Source: Ensifer oleiphilus
GTDB taxonomy: Bacteria; Pseudomonadota; Alphaproteobacteria; Rhizobiales; Rhizobiaceae
Direction: 5' to 3'
Length of the DNA stretch: 64,000 bases
NCBI RefSeq assembly: GCF_013371465.1
Contig: NZ_JABWDU010000009.1
Span: forward strand, 124,001 to 188,000
Below are positions 10,911 through 20,414 of this stretch, piece by piece. The position numbers and the translations under genes were made by a program. Every line of letters begins with the position of its first letter. The stretch's first letter is position 1. The notes under the pieces were generated by a model. It saw nothing but the letters and a program-made list of their open reading frames with translations, searched no databases and was not told where the DNA came from.

Positions 10911-11735
10911 ATGATGGACGCGACAGGCAAGGGAAAACGCGGTCGGAAGGCCGGCGAAAACGCGGCACCCGGCTCCGTGCAGGTGCTTGATCGCAGCCTG
11001 ATGCTGCTCGCGATCGTCGCCGAAAACGATGGCTCGACCCTGACGCAGTTGTCGGATGTAACCGGCATGGCGCCATCGACCGTGCACCGGCTACTGACGT
11101 CGCTCGCCAACCACGGAATGGTGATGAACGATCCGGACACCGGCGCCTGGACCATCGGCCTCAAGGCCTTCGAGATCGGCAATGCCTATCTGCGTTTCCG
11201 CAAGCTCGGCACCATCAGTCGTCCGTTCCTGAAGCAGCTGATGGAAGAAAGCGGCGAGACTGCCAATATCGGTATCGAGGAAGGCGGAGACGTCGTCTTC
11301 ATCTCGCAGGTGGAGAGCCATGCCCCGATGCGGGCGTTCTTCCGCCCCGGCCGGCGCGGGCCGATCCATGCATCGGGCATCGGCAAGGCGATCCTGTCGA
11401 CCTGGGCGGACAAGGATGTGGCGCATCTGCTTGCCGGGCGCGAGCTTGCCCATTTCACCGACAAGACGCGCGACAGCTTGCCGGCGCTGCTGCAGGACAT
11501 CCAGACCATCCGCCAGCGCGGCTGGTCTGTCGACGATGAGGAACACACGCTCGGCATGCGCTGCGTGGCCGCTCCGATCTTCAACGAGTATGGCGAGACG
11601 ATTGCCGGGATCTCGATCTCAGGGCCGTCGGTCCGCGTCAACGACGACAGGCTGGCACTGCTCGGGCCGGTCGTGCGCGAGCGCGCCGACGCCCTGACCC
11701 GGGCGATGGGCGGCAAGCGGCCGGAAGATCTGTAA
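10911..11735 (+). CDS. IclR-family transcriptional regulator of the glyoxylate operon (AllR-like)
   Basis: A 274-residue regulator. It has an N-terminal winged helix-turn-helix (about residues 22-80, including TLTQLSDVTGMAPSTVHRLLTSL) and a C-terminal GAF-like IclR effector domain with the typical GPIHASGIGKAIL and GMRCVAAPIF segments. It is divergent from gcl and the gap contains an IclR box, so it is probably the local repressor responding to glyoxylate or allantoin-derived signals, as AllR does in E. coli. The effector is inferred. Two adjacent ATGs (10911, 10914) follow a GGAGG site. Confidence 0.9.
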   Translation: MMDATGKGKRGRKAGENAAPGSVQVLDRSLMLLAIVAENDGSTLTQLSDVTGMAPSTVHRLLTSLANHGMVMNDPDTGAWTIGLKAFEIGNAYLRFRKLGTISRPFLKQLMEESGETANIGIEEGGDVVFISQVESHAPMRAFFRPGRRGPIHASGIGKAILSTWADKDVAHLLAGRELAHFTDKTRDSLPALLQDIQTIRQRGWSVDDEEHTLGMRCVAAPIFNEYGETIAGISISGPSVRVNDDRLALLGPVVRERADALTRAMGGKRPEDL

Positions 11736-12032
11736 CGAGGAAGACCTCTTTCCCTGTCGGAGAGGTCCTAATTGCCGACAAAACCAGAACTACGAGACTG
11801 AGTGCTCGCTAGGTTCTTCGTCATTCCTGTGCCTGTGACAGGAAGCTCCAGCAGTTCCGCAGGAACTGCGGGACCAGCACAGGTCCTTGGGCGGAAACGC
11901 CTTATGACCTGACGGAAGTCAGGTCGTTGGGTTCCGGCACAACGCCTGTCTGGGAGAAGTGCGCAAACTTCCCCCAGACAGGCGTTCAAGATTTGTCCGA
12001 TTCAAGCTTTGGACGGCGGCCGCCGCAACGGC
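11736..12032. other. highly structured non-coding segment between convergent genes (at least five hairpins)
   Basis: No gene is seen. Five inverted repeats follow one another. GACCTCT/AGAGGTC lies at 11743-11767. TTCCTGT/ACAGGAA lies at 11824-11844. GCAGTTCC/GGAACTGC lies at 11851-11869 with a 3-nt loop. GACCTGAC/GTCAGGTC lies at 11906-11925 around a GGAA tetraloop. A long stem has 14-bp perfect arms at 11941-11954 and 11973-11986, with an inner GAAGT/ACTTC pair. CCTGTGC (11826-11832) can also pair with GCACAGG (11877-11883) to enclose the third hairpin. The segment may combine terminators for iclR and guaD with a rhizobial palindromic repeat or a structured RNA. Confidence 0.6.
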
Positions 12033-13388
12033 TCAGACCGTCTCGAGTGTCCGGCTACCTTCGGATTCTGCCGCAACGGCTTGGGCACTTGCGCGATTCC
12101 TCATCGGCTTGCCGGCGACATAGGTTTCCGCCACCGAGCGGTCATCCCCCATCGTCTGCAGAATGAAGAGTTCCTCGGCGAGCGTCTTCGCCACGCGCAT
12201 GCGCAGCTCCATCGAGGGCTTGGCGCGACTGTCGAGCACGACGATATCGGCGTCGGCACCGACATGCAGCGAGCCGATGCGGTCATCGAGTTCGAGCGCC
12301 CGCGCGTTACCGAGGGTCATCATGTAGAAGGAATTGAGCGGCGAGAGCCGCTGGCCCTGCAGATGCAGAACTTTGTAGGCCTCATCCATCGTCTCCAGCA
12401 TCGAGAAGCTGGTGCCGGCACCGACATCGGTTGCCACCGACCAGCGCGCGCCGAGCTTGTCGAACCGGTCGCGATCGAAGAGACCCGAGCCGAGGAACAG
12501 GTTCGATGTCGGACAGAAGGTGCCGACGGCACCGGTCTCGGCCAGAACCGAAATCTCGCGATCGCTCAGATAGATGCAGTGTCCGAGCAGCGTCTTGTGC
12601 GTCAAAAGGTCGTAGCGCGCATAGATGTCGGTATAGTCTTTCGCCTCCGGGTAGAGCGAGGTCGCGAACGCGATCTCGTCCTTGTTCTCCGAGAGATGCG
12701 TCTGGACGTAGCACTCGGGATGTTCGGCCACGAGCGCGCGGCTCATCTCCATCTGTTCCGGTGTCGAGGTGATGGCAAAACGCGGGCTGATGGCATAATG
12801 AGCACGGCCGCGGCCATGCCACTTGCCGATCAGGTACTTGGTCTCGTCGTAGCCGAGCTCAGGCGTATCGCGCAGCGCGTCGGGCGCGTTGCGATCCATC
12901 ATCACCTTGCCGCCGATCATCAGCATGCCGCGTGCCTCAGCGGCGCCGAAGTAGGCATCGACGCTTTCCGGATGCACCGAGCAATAGGCCACAGCCGTGG
13001 TCGTGCCGTTAGACAAAAGCTCGTCCATGAACCGACCGGCAATGAACTGCGCATGCCCCGGCTCACGAAACTTCTGTTCCTCGACGAAGATGTAGGTGTT
13101 TAGCCATTCGAGCAGTTGCGCGCCGTAGGAGGCGATCGCCTGCGTCTGCGGGAAGTGCAGATGCGTGTCGATCAGACCCGGCAGCACCAGGTTCGGCCGG
13201 TGATCGGCGACCTTGACGGCGGGACCCGCACGGCGCGAAACGTCCGTATGCTCGCCGATATCGGCAACCTTGCCGCCACGCACCAGAACGGCACCATCTT
13301 CGAAGTAGCGATAGGAGGCTGTATCGTAGATGCCCTCAGGCTTTTCGACGAAGGTCAGCACGCGGCCGCGGATCAGCAAATCGGTCAT
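12033..13388 (-). CDS. guaD: guanine deaminase
   Basis: A 451-residue amidohydrolase converting guanine to xanthine and ammonia. The metal-binding HLHFPQ motif is at residues 76-81 (H76, H78). The guanine-deaminase segment CPTSNLFLGSGLFD and the downstream metal-site Asp in SVATDVGAGTSFSML are clear. The start overlaps the puuD stop by 4 bp (ATGA), so the two are translationally coupled. Xanthine produced here feeds the XdhABC enzyme encoded about 5 kb away. Confidence 0.95.
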   Translation of the reverse strand: MTDLLIRGRVLTFVEKPEGIYDTASYRYFEDGAVLVRGGKVADIGEHTDVSRRAGPAVKVADHRPNLVLPGLIDTHLHFPQTQAIASYGAQLLEWLNTYIFVEEQKFREPGHAQFIAGRFMDELLSNGTTTAVAYCSVHPESVDAYFGAAEARGMLMIGGKVMMDRNAPDALRDTPELGYDETKYLIGKWHGRGRAHYAISPRFAITSTPEQMEMSRALVAEHPECYVQTHLSENKDEIAFATSLYPEAKDYTDIYARYDLLTHKTLLGHCIYLSDREISVLAETGAVGTFCPTSNLFLGSGLFDRDRFDKLGARWSVATDVGAGTSFSMLETMDEAYKVLHLQGQRLSPLNSFYMMTLGNARALELDDRIGSLHVGADADIVVLDSRAKPSMELRMRVAKTLAEELFILQTMGDDRSVAETYVAGKPMRNRASAQAVAAESEGSRTLETV

Positions 13389-14623
13389 TGAACCTTCTCT
13401 CCCTTTACGACCGTCTCATACCAGGCAACGAGGAGCTTGCGCTCCTCGTCGGATATGCCGGTGACATTGGCGGGTGGCATGGCGTGCGAGCGGCCGGCCT
13501 GAAGATAGATTTCGCGCGCGTGGTTGGCGATCTCGGTATCGGTCTCCAGCGTCACACCCTTAGGCGGCACGACGATGCCCTCCCAGCCGGGTTCCTTGGC
13601 ATGGCACATGGAACAACGGCCAAGCACGGTGTCGCGGACCTTCGGAAAGGCTTCGGCGGTGACAAACGGCTGCTGTGCTGCCGAAACCTTCGCCTCCTCG
13701 TCGCCGCTCAGAATCTTCGGCACGGTCGACAGCCACATGATGACGATGAAGAGCAGCACCGTGGCAAGCCAAGTCCAGGTCGGGTTGCCCTTGTCGGCAT
13801 GGCGGGTGTTGAAATAGTGGCGGATGGTCACGCCCATCAGGAACACCAGCGACGCGATGATCCAGTTGTACTGGGTACCGAACGCCAGGGGGTAATGGTT
13901 CGACAGCATCAGGAACAGAACGGGCAGCGTCAGGTAGTTGTTGTGGGTCGAGCGCTGCTTGGCGATGACGCCGTATTTCGCGTCGGGCGTGCGGCCGGCG
14001 ATGAGGTCGGCAACGACGATCTTCTGGTTCGGAATGATGATGAAGAACACGTTGGCCGACATGATCGTCGCTGTGAAGGCGCCGAGATGCAGGAAGGCGG
14101 CGCGGCCGGTGAAGAGCTGCGTATAGCCCCAGGCCATGCCGACCAGGATGAAATACAGAAGCACCATCAGCTTGGTGTTGTCGCGACCGGCTGGCGACTT
14201 GCAGATCGTGTCGTAGGCGAGCCAGCCGAAGCCGATCGATGCCAGCGAAATGGCGATCGCCGTTGTCTTCGAGACGTCGAGCACGTTGGGGTCGATCAGG
14301 TAGAGGTCCGCACCAGCGTAATAGACCATGCACAGCATGCCGAAGCCGGAAAGCCAGGTGACGTAGGATTCCCATTTGAACCAGATGAGGTGCTCGGGCA
14401 TATTTGCCGGCGCCACCAGATATTTCTGGATATGGTAGAAGCCGCCGCCGTGAACCTGCCATTCCTCGCCATAGGCACCGACCGGCAGGTCGGGTCTCTT
14501 CTTCAGGCCAAGGTCGAGCGCGACGAAATAAAACGACGAACCGATCCACGCGATACCGGTGATGACGTGCAGCCATCTCATGGCAAAGGTCAGCCAATCC
14601 CAGGCTATGGCATACTCGTACAT
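13385..14623 (-). CDS. puuD: membrane-bound urate oxidase with C-terminal cytochrome c domain
   Basis: A 412-residue inner-membrane protein of the PuuD family. The first about 300 residues contain roughly eight hydrophobic segments. The C-terminal domain carries a haem c motif CSMCH at residues 337-341 and a later MPPAN segment that could supply the axial methionine. PuuD replaces the soluble cofactor-free uricase in many alphaproteobacteria, oxidising urate to 5-hydroxyisourate and passing electrons to the respiratory chain. It is the first gene of a puuD-guaD transcript. A shared purine-promoter motif lies 75 bp upstream, and a LysR gene is divergent. Confidence 0.94.
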   Translation of the reverse strand: MYEYAIAWDWLTFAMRWLHVITGIAWIGSSFYFVALDLGLKKRPDLPVGAYGEEWQVHGGGFYHIQKYLVAPANMPEHLIWFKWESYVTWLSGFGMLCMVYYAGADLYLIDPNVLDVSKTTAIAISLASIGFGWLAYDTICKSPAGRDNTKLMVLLYFILVGMAWGYTQLFTGRAAFLHLGAFTATIMSANVFFIIIPNQKIVVADLIAGRTPDAKYGVIAKQRSTHNNYLTLPVLFLMLSNHYPLAFGTQYNWIIASLVFLMGVTIRHYFNTRHADKGNPTWTWLATVLLFIVIMWLSTVPKILSGDEEAKVSAAQQPFVTAEAFPKVRDTVLGRCSMCHAKEPGWEGIVVPPKGVTLETDTEIANHAREIYLQAGRSHAMPPANVTGISDEERKLLVAWYETVVKGEKVQ

Positions 14624-14695
14624 GCAATTCTCCCATTTCTCCGTGCGGCATTATGTGTCATTGCTGGAGGTCGGGGGAACGTCGCTGCGTCACCA

Positions 14696-14706
14696 ACACT
14701 TTCAAA
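14696..14706 (-). promoter_or_regulatory. shared purine-operon motif, copy 1 (puuD promoter)
   Basis: Read on the minus strand this is TTTGAAAGTGT, matching TTTGAAAGTCT found upstream of uraH and of the purine permease. It sits 75 bp upstream of the puuD start and 65 bp upstream of the divergent LysR gene. The flanks are A/T-rich in a GC-rich genome. It is the weakest of the three copies, with 11 bp of similarity and one degenerate base. Confidence 0.5.
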
Positions 14707-14770
14707 AAAATCTATATAATCGCGACGGAATGGATGCGTTACATAACGCCCGGAGGAGAGATCGGGAGGC

Positions 14771-15685
14771 ATGTCATATCTGGACAATGTGCGCGTATTC
14801 GTACGCGTCGTAGAACTTGGAACCCTGTCGGCGGCTGGTCGCGACCAGCGCGTCACGCCAGCGGTTGCGAGCAATAGAATCAAGGAGTTGGAGCGCCACA
14901 TGGGCGTTCGGCTGTTCAATCGGACGACGCGCAAGCTGACGCCGACGGAGCACGGCCGCGTCTTTTACGACGGTGCGGTCAAGATCCTCGAGGCGGTCAA
15001 CGAGGCGGAAAATGCCATCGCGGACCTGTCGCACAATCCGAAGGGCGCGCTGAAGATTACCGCTCCATTGGGGATAGGTCGAAGGCTGATCGCTTCGGGT
15101 ATTCCGGAGTTTCACGACAAGTATCCTGATATTGAGGTGCGGCTCAGGCTCTCCGACCACAACGTCGACATCTTGTCGGAAGGCGTCGATGTCGCCTTCA
15201 AGCTCGGCATCCTCGAAGATTCAAACCTGCGCATGCGCGGCATCATGAACTGCGAGCGGGTCGTGTGCGGTGCACCCGCTTATTTCGAGAAGCGCGGCCT
15301 GCCGCAAACGCCCGACGAGTTGATTGCCAACAAGCATGACTGTCTGCTTTTGCGCTATCCCGGCTCCAAGGAATATTTCTGGACGCTGCAGACGCCAGAG
15401 GGCGTCAAAAAGCTCGAAGTGACGGGACCCTACGATTCCGATGACGGCGACGTGCTGACCCAATGGGCGCTCGACGGGCGCGGCATTATCAACAAGCCGC
15501 TGTTCGAAGTGAAGAGCCACATCAACGCCGGCGAACTGGTGCCGATCCTGGCGTCAACGCCGCCGCTCGGCGTGCAACTGGCGGCGATCTATCCCCACAA
15601 ACGTTTCCAGGACCCGAAAGTGCGGCTGATGATCGACTATATGGCAGAGCGCTGTCAGCGGCTCATCGGCAAGATGCTCGCCTGA
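14771..15685 (+). CDS. LysR-family transcriptional regulator
   Basis: A 304-residue LysR protein. The N-terminal helix-turn-helix spans about residues 1-60 (FVRVVELGTLSAAG ... VASNRIKELERHMGVRLFNRTTRKL) and is followed by a periplasmic-binding-like effector domain. It belongs to the compact LysR subgroup in which the cofactor domain begins LKITAPLGIGRR. It is divergent from puuD-guaD, which makes it a reasonable candidate regulator of purine degradation. The start at 14771 follows GGAGAGATCGGGAGGC, which contains good ribosome-binding sequence. Confidence 0.9.
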   Translation: MSYLDNVRVFVRVVELGTLSAAGRDQRVTPAVASNRIKELERHMGVRLFNRTTRKLTPTEHGRVFYDGAVKILEAVNEAENAIADLSHNPKGALKITAPLGIGRRLIASGIPEFHDKYPDIEVRLRLSDHNVDILSEGVDVAFKLGILEDSNLRMRGIMNCERVVCGAPAYFEKRGLPQTPDELIANKHDCLLLRYPGSKEYFWTLQTPEGVKKLEVTGPYDSDDGDVLTQWALDGRGIINKPLFEVKSHINAGELVPILASTPPLGVQLAAIYPHKRFQDPKVRLMIDYMAERCQRLIGKMLA

Positions 15686-15720
15686 CGCCCAGGCGAGCTC
15701 AAACAACGCTCTCCGCATAA

Positions 15721-16701
15721 CTACGGCACAAGCACGATCTTGCCGATCGTGCTTCGCGCTTCCATGGCGCGATGCGCCTCGGCCGCCTGCGCCAGCGGAA
15801 ACCGGCCGCCCACATGAACCTTCAACCGCCCATCTTCTATGCGACGGAACAGATGGCCGAGATCCGCCTTCAGGGACGAAGGTGTGAGCAGCGGCAGCAG
15901 CGCGAAACCGCGCAGGGATTGGTTGTCCGCCGCCATTTTCTCGACGTCGGCCGCGTCTAATTCGAAGCGGCCCATCGCCCCAAAGACGAGCTCGCCGCCG
16001 GGAGAAAGCACGCCAAGCGCAGATTTGGTGAAGTCACCACCGACGAAGTCGTAGATCGTCTCGATCGAGTTGCCCGCCAGATGCCGCCCGAGTGTCTCCC
16101 GCCAGTCTGATATCCGGTAATCGATCGCAAGGTCCGCGCCAAGCGAGCGCGCGAACGCGACCTTCTCGCTGCCACCCGCAAGCGCGATCACCGTCTTGGC
16201 ACCCGCCTCCCTTGCAAGCTGAAGGAGCAGCGAGCCGACGCCACCGGCCGCAGCAGTTACCAGCACGGTCTTGCCCGCGGGATTGCTCTGCCGAAGAAGA
16301 TGACGCGCCGTCAGTCCCTGGATCATCAGCGCCGTCGCCACTTCGAACGAAACGTCGTCGGGGAGCGGCACGAGAGCGTCCGCATCGATCGCGACATACT
16401 CTGCGCAACCACCCGAGCCGCGACCAAAGGCAAACATTGGTACGGCGACGCGGGTGCCGACCGCTGCCGATTCCACACCTTCGCCCAGCGCCTCGATAAC
16501 GCCTGCCACCTCGACGCCCGGAACCATCGGCACATCAGGCGTGACAGCATATCGATCCTGCCGCATCAGCACTTCGAAGAAATTGAGCCCGATAGCGCCG
16601 ACCCGCACCAGCACTTCACCGCGCGCAGGCACCGGCTTCGGTATATTGAGCAGCTCTAGGACTTCAGGGCTTCCGAAGGAGCGGTATTCAATAGCTTTCA
16701 T
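15721..16701 (-). CDS. zinc-less quinone oxidoreductase / medium-chain dehydrogenase
   Basis: A 326-residue medium-chain dehydrogenase/reductase resembling NADPH:quinone reductase. The N-terminal GroES-like domain has VPGVEVAGVI and the Rossmann domain begins VLVTAAAGGVGSLLLQLA, the QOR-type AxxGGVG motif. No cysteine cluster for structural zinc is present. It is transcribed away from an HxlR-type regulator gene about 100 bp off, a common arrangement for redox-responsive oxidoreductases. The physiological substrate is unknown and a link to purine degradation is not evident. Confidence 0.87.
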   Translation of the reverse strand: MKAIEYRSFGSPEVLELLNIPKPVPARGEVLVRVGAIGLNFFEVLMRQDRYAVTPDVPMVPGVEVAGVIEALGEGVESAAVGTRVAVPMFAFGRGSGGCAEYVAIDADALVPLPDDVSFEVATALMIQGLTARHLLRQSNPAGKTVLVTAAAGGVGSLLLQLAREAGAKTVIALAGGSEKVAFARSLGADLAIDYRISDWRETLGRHLAGNSIETIYDFVGGDFTKSALGVLSPGGELVFGAMGRFELDAADVEKMAADNQSLRGFALLPLLTPSSLKADLGHLFRRIEDGRLKVHVGGRFPLAQAAEAHRAMEARSTIGKIVLVP

Positions 16702-16800
16702 GAATCTCGACCTGATTTGATTGGCGTTGATCCGTAGCTAGCCCTACTCTCCAATTTGGCTCTACACACTCTTTCGTTCCATACTGACCTGTTGGTAACC

Positions 16801-17178
16801 ATGGCCGAGATCTTTAAGCGACTGCCGTCACTGCCATCCGAGCGTGCGCTCAAGGTGATCTCCGGGCGATGGAAGGCGGTGATCCTTTATCACCTGTTCG
16901 ACGGTCCGAGACGGCTTTCGGAACTGCGACGGCTCGTCCCGGCCGTGAGCCAGAAAGTGCTGATCCAGCAGCTTCGCGAGATGGAGGAGCACGGCCTCGT
17001 CCATCGCGAGATCTTTCGCGAAGTGCCGCCGAGGGTGGAGTATTCGGCAACGGCGCTGGGCCAAAGCCTCGAGCCGGTTCTGCTCGCTCTATGCGAATGG
17101 GGGCAGCGCCATGCCGAGGAGTTGGGCGAAGTCGATCAGGTCGGCGATTGCATCATCCGGCCGCGCCAAGGCGCCTGA
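16801..17178 (+). CDS. HxlR-family transcriptional regulator
   Basis: A 125-residue single-domain winged-helix protein. It has the HxlR signatures SGRWKAVILYHLFDGPRRLSEL and the following SQKVLIQQLREMEEHGLVHR and PPRVEYSATALGQSL segments. Members often sense electrophiles or quinones and control an adjacent oxidoreductase. Here the divergent neighbour is a quinone-oxidoreductase-like gene. The ATG at 16801 lacks a strong ribosome-binding site, and an in-frame TTG at 16756 is an alternative. Its stop lies 2 bp from the end of the convergent xdhC gene. Confidence 0.87.
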   Translation: MAEIFKRLPSLPSERALKVISGRWKAVILYHLFDGPRRLSELRRLVPAVSQKVLIQQLREMEEHGLVHREIFREVPPRVEYSATALGQSLEPVLLALCEWGQRHAEELGEVDQVGDCIIRPRQGA

Positions 17179-17180
17179 TG

Positions 17181-18050
17181 TCAGGCGCCGACGTGCTTGC
17201 CCCGCTTGGTCGACACGACGGCCGGTGTTTCCCAATTATGGTTGAGAGCAGCGGTCATGATCTCGGCGGCGGCCAGCGCCGCGATCACGGTGGGCCTCTT
17301 GTCCTTTACCGCCGTGCCGCCAATCGGGCAGACGAGCCGGTCGAACAGATCCGGCCGACCGATTTCCCGAGACAGCCAGCTTTTGAACGTGGAACGCTTG
17401 GTCTTCGAACCGATCATGCCGACATAGGAGGCGTCGTCGCGCCGGAGCGCCTCGGCCGCGATCAGGAAGTCGAGCGCATGGTCGTGGGTAAGGATGACGA
17501 AGGCGCTGCCGCGCGGCGCATCGCGGACCACCGCCTCGGGCATCGCCGTCAGGCAGGTCTCGATGCCATGGATGCCTGCGGCCTCGAGCTCATCTTCTCG
17601 CGTGTCTACGAGGATGGTGCGCACCGGCACGAGCGACAGGGCCATCGCCAAGGCGTCGCCGACATGGCCGGCGCCGAAGACGTAGACATGGGGTCGGCTG
17701 GCAATCTCCAGATCGCTGCGTTCAATAAGCATGGCGGCTTTCTCCCGGTCGATGCGCGTGAAGGCGAGCGCGACACGCCCGCCGCAACACTGGCCGATCT
17801 CGGGGCCGAGCAGGATCGTCATCGTGTCGGCGCGGTCGCCGCGCTTCAGCGCCCGCCGGCCGTGATCGATCGCCATATACTCGAGCTGGCCGCCGCCGAT
17901 GGTGCCGAAAAGACCGTCCGGCGCCACCAGCATCCAGGCGTCGGTGTCGCGCGGCGTCGAGCCGGCAGCCCCCGTCACCTCGACCAGCACGCAGTCCGGC
18001 TCGCGGCGCAGAAAGTCCCGGATATCCTCTCGGCTCGCAACCATCGTCAT
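17181..18050 (-). CDS. xdhC: xanthine dehydrogenase accessory protein XdhC
   Basis: A 289-residue XdhC/CoxI family chaperone. The N-terminal domain has VEVTGAAGSTPR and the GTIGGGQLEY and GPEIGQCCGG cysteine motif. The C-terminal Rossmann domain begins HVYVFGAGHVGDAL. XdhC binds the molybdenum cofactor, promotes its sulfuration and inserts it into XdhB. The gene begins 6 bp after xdhB and ends the uraH-xdhA-xdhB-xdhC series. Confidence 0.94.
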   Translation of the reverse strand: MTMVASREDIRDFLRREPDCVLVEVTGAAGSTPRDTDAWMLVAPDGLFGTIGGGQLEYMAIDHGRRALKRGDRADTMTILLGPEIGQCCGGRVALAFTRIDREKAAMLIERSDLEIASRPHVYVFGAGHVGDALAMALSLVPVRTILVDTREDELEAAGIHGIETCLTAMPEAVVRDAPRGSAFVILTHDHALDFLIAAEALRRDDASYVGMIGSKTKRSTFKSWLSREIGRPDLFDRLVCPIGGTAVKDKRPTVIAALAAAEIMTAALNHNWETPAVVSTKRGKHVGA

Positions 18051-18056
18051 CAGTCC

Positions 18057-20402
18057 TTACGCCACGTCCCCTTGCCTTGCGGCAGCGCGAAGTCGCTCGA
18101 TCGCCATCAGCACCCGCTCCGGCGTCGCCGGCGCGTCGATGCTCGGAGCAATACGATACTCCGCAACGCTCGCGGCTGCCATCGACAAGGCCTCCAGAAC
18201 CGAAATGCCCAGCATGAACGGCGGTTCCCCGACGGCCTTCGACCGGCGGATCGTCTCCTCGCGATTGACAGACCATTCCGCCAACCGGACGTTGAACACA
18301 CGCGGACGATCGGAGGCAAGCGGGATCTTGTAGGTCGACGGAGCATGCGTGCGCAGCCGTCCCTTGGCATCCCACCACAATTCCTCGGTGGTCAGCCACC
18401 CCATGCCCTGGACGAAAGCACCTTCCACCTGCCCCAAGTCCAATGCCGGGTTCAGCGACCGGCCGACATCGTGCAGGATATCGGTGCGATCGACCTGGTA
18501 TTCGCCGGTCAGCGTGTCGACGCTGACTTCGGAGCAGGACGCGCCATAGGCGTAGTAGAAGAACGGCCGTCCGCGCCCCTCTGAACGATCCCAGTGGATC
18601 TTCGGCGTCTTGTAGAAGCCGGCGGCAGACAGCTGGATGCGGGCGCCATAGGCGAGCTTGATGAACTCGCCGAAGGGTAACCGTTCCGCGCCGATGCGCA
18701 CCGTGTTCGGCTCGAAAGCAACATCGGATTCCGCAACGTTCCAGCGTTCGGCAGCAAAACGCACCAGCCGCGCCTTGATCTGCTGCGCCCCATTGGCGGC
18801 GGCCATGCCGTTGAGATCCGCGCCTGAAGATGCAGCCGTCGCCGACGTGTTCGGCACCTTCGCAGTTGTCGTCGCCGTGACCTTGATCCGGTCGAGATCG
18901 ACCTGGAACTCGTCGGCCACCACCTGGGCGATCTTGGTGTAGAGACCCTGCCCCATCTCGGTGCCACCGTGGTTGAGGTGGATCGACCCGTCAGCATAGA
19001 CATGCACCAGGGCGCCCGCCTGATTGTACTCTGTCTTGGTGAAGGAGATGCCGAATTTGACCGGCGTGAGAGCAATGCCGCGCTTGATGACGTGGTTTTC
19101 ACGGTTGAAGGCGATCACGGCCTTTCGACGCGCGGCGTAATCGGCCGACGTTTCCAGCTCTTCGATGATGCGCCCGATGATGTTGTCTTCGACCGTCTGG
19201 TGATAGGGCGTGAGATTGCGGCCTTCGCCACCATAGAAGTTGAGCTTGCGGATCTCGAGCGGATCCTTGCCGACGGCATAGGCCACGTCCTCGATCATGC
19301 GTTCGCCACCGACCATGCCCTGAGGGCCGCCGAAGCCACGAAACGCGGTGTTGGACACGGTATTGGTCTTCAGCGGCTTCGAGCGCAGGCGCACGTTCGG
19401 ATAGAAGTAGCAGTTGTCGGCATGAAACAGCGCACGGTCGGTCACCGGACCGGAGAGGTCGGCGGAGAAGCCACAGCGCGCGGCAAACACCGTATCGACC
19501 GCTTCGATGCGACCTTCGTCGTCGAAACCGACCTTGTAGTCGACATGGAAATCGTGGCGCTTGCCGGTCGCCGACATGTCGTCGTCCCGGTCGGGCCGCA
19601 CCTTGACGGCGCAGCGGTATTTCTTGGCGGCCAGCGCCGCCACGGCTGCGAAGATGTTGGCCTGTGTTTCCTTGCCGCCGAAGCCACCGCCCATGCGGCG
19701 CACGTTCACGGTGACGGCGTTCGACGGCACGCCGAGCACCGTTGCCACCATGTGCTGGGTTTCGCTCGGATGCTGGGTCGAGGAATAGACCAGGACCTCG
19801 TCGTCTTCGCCTGGAATGGCAAAGGAAATCTGGCCTTCAAGGTAAAAGTGGTCTTGGCCGCCGATGCGCATCTCGCCCTTGACGACGTTCTTCGCCTTGG
19901 CAAAACCAGCTTCGATGTCGCCGCGCTCCAGCTTCAGGGGATCGATGACCAGAGGGTAGTTCGCGGCCGCCGCTTCCAGCACGTCGGTCACATGCGGCAG
20001 ATCGCGATACTCGACCTTGACCTTGGCGGCGGCCCGCCGTGCCGCTTCACGCGACGTGGCGATGACGGCGAAGATCGGCTGGCCGTGGAATTCGACCTTG
20101 CCGGTCGCAAACACCGGATCGTCGTGCTTGTGGGCCGGGCTGATATCGTTTTCGCCCGGAATATCGTCGGCAGTCAGTATGCCGATGACACCTTCGGTAG
20201 CACTGACCGCCTCGAAATCAATCGACAGAATATCGGCATGGGCGCGTTGCGACAGACCGAGATAGCCGTGCAGCGTGCCTGATGGTTCGGGGATATCGTC
20301 GATATATTCGGCGGTTCCCGACACGTGCTTGTGGCCGGATTCGTGTTTCTCGTTTTCGTGGACGCCACCGCGGATGCGGTCGATGGGCTGCATCACATTC
20401 AT
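18057..20402 (-). CDS. xdhB: xanthine dehydrogenase, molybdopterin-binding subunit
   Basis: A 781-residue large subunit that carries the Mo-cofactor active site and oxidises hypoxanthine and xanthine to urate. Visible family segments are SGTAEYIDDIPEP at the N-terminus, RMGGGFGGKETQ, AFRGFGGPQGM, and the C-terminal VGEPPFMLG segment that leads into the catalytic-glutamate loop in this family. The ATG at 20402 has AGGAGG 8 bp upstream. A GTG three codons earlier overlaps that site and is less likely. It follows xdhA by 12 bp. Confidence 0.95.
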   Translation of the reverse strand: MNVMQPIDRIRGGVHENEKHESGHKHVSGTAEYIDDIPEPSGTLHGYLGLSQRAHADILSIDFEAVSATEGVIGILTADDIPGENDISPAHKHDDPVFATGKVEFHGQPIFAVIATSREAARRAAAKVKVEYRDLPHVTDVLEAAAANYPLVIDPLKLERGDIEAGFAKAKNVVKGEMRIGGQDHFYLEGQISFAIPGEDDEVLVYSSTQHPSETQHMVATVLGVPSNAVTVNVRRMGGGFGGKETQANIFAAVAALAAKKYRCAVKVRPDRDDDMSATGKRHDFHVDYKVGFDDEGRIEAVDTVFAARCGFSADLSGPVTDRALFHADNCYFYPNVRLRSKPLKTNTVSNTAFRGFGGPQGMVGGERMIEDVAYAVGKDPLEIRKLNFYGGEGRNLTPYHQTVEDNIIGRIIEELETSADYAARRKAVIAFNRENHVIKRGIALTPVKFGISFTKTEYNQAGALVHVYADGSIHLNHGGTEMGQGLYTKIAQVVADEFQVDLDRIKVTATTTAKVPNTSATAASSGADLNGMAAANGAQQIKARLVRFAAERWNVAESDVAFEPNTVRIGAERLPFGEFIKLAYGARIQLSAAGFYKTPKIHWDRSEGRGRPFFYYAYGASCSEVSVDTLTGEYQVDRTDILHDVGRSLNPALDLGQVEGAFVQGMGWLTTEELWWDAKGRLRTHAPSTYKIPLASDRPRVFNVRLAEWSVNREETIRRSKAVGEPPFMLGISVLEALSMAAASVAEYRIAPSIDAPATPERVLMAIERLRAAARQGDVA

Positions 20403-20414
20403 GGGTCTCACCTC

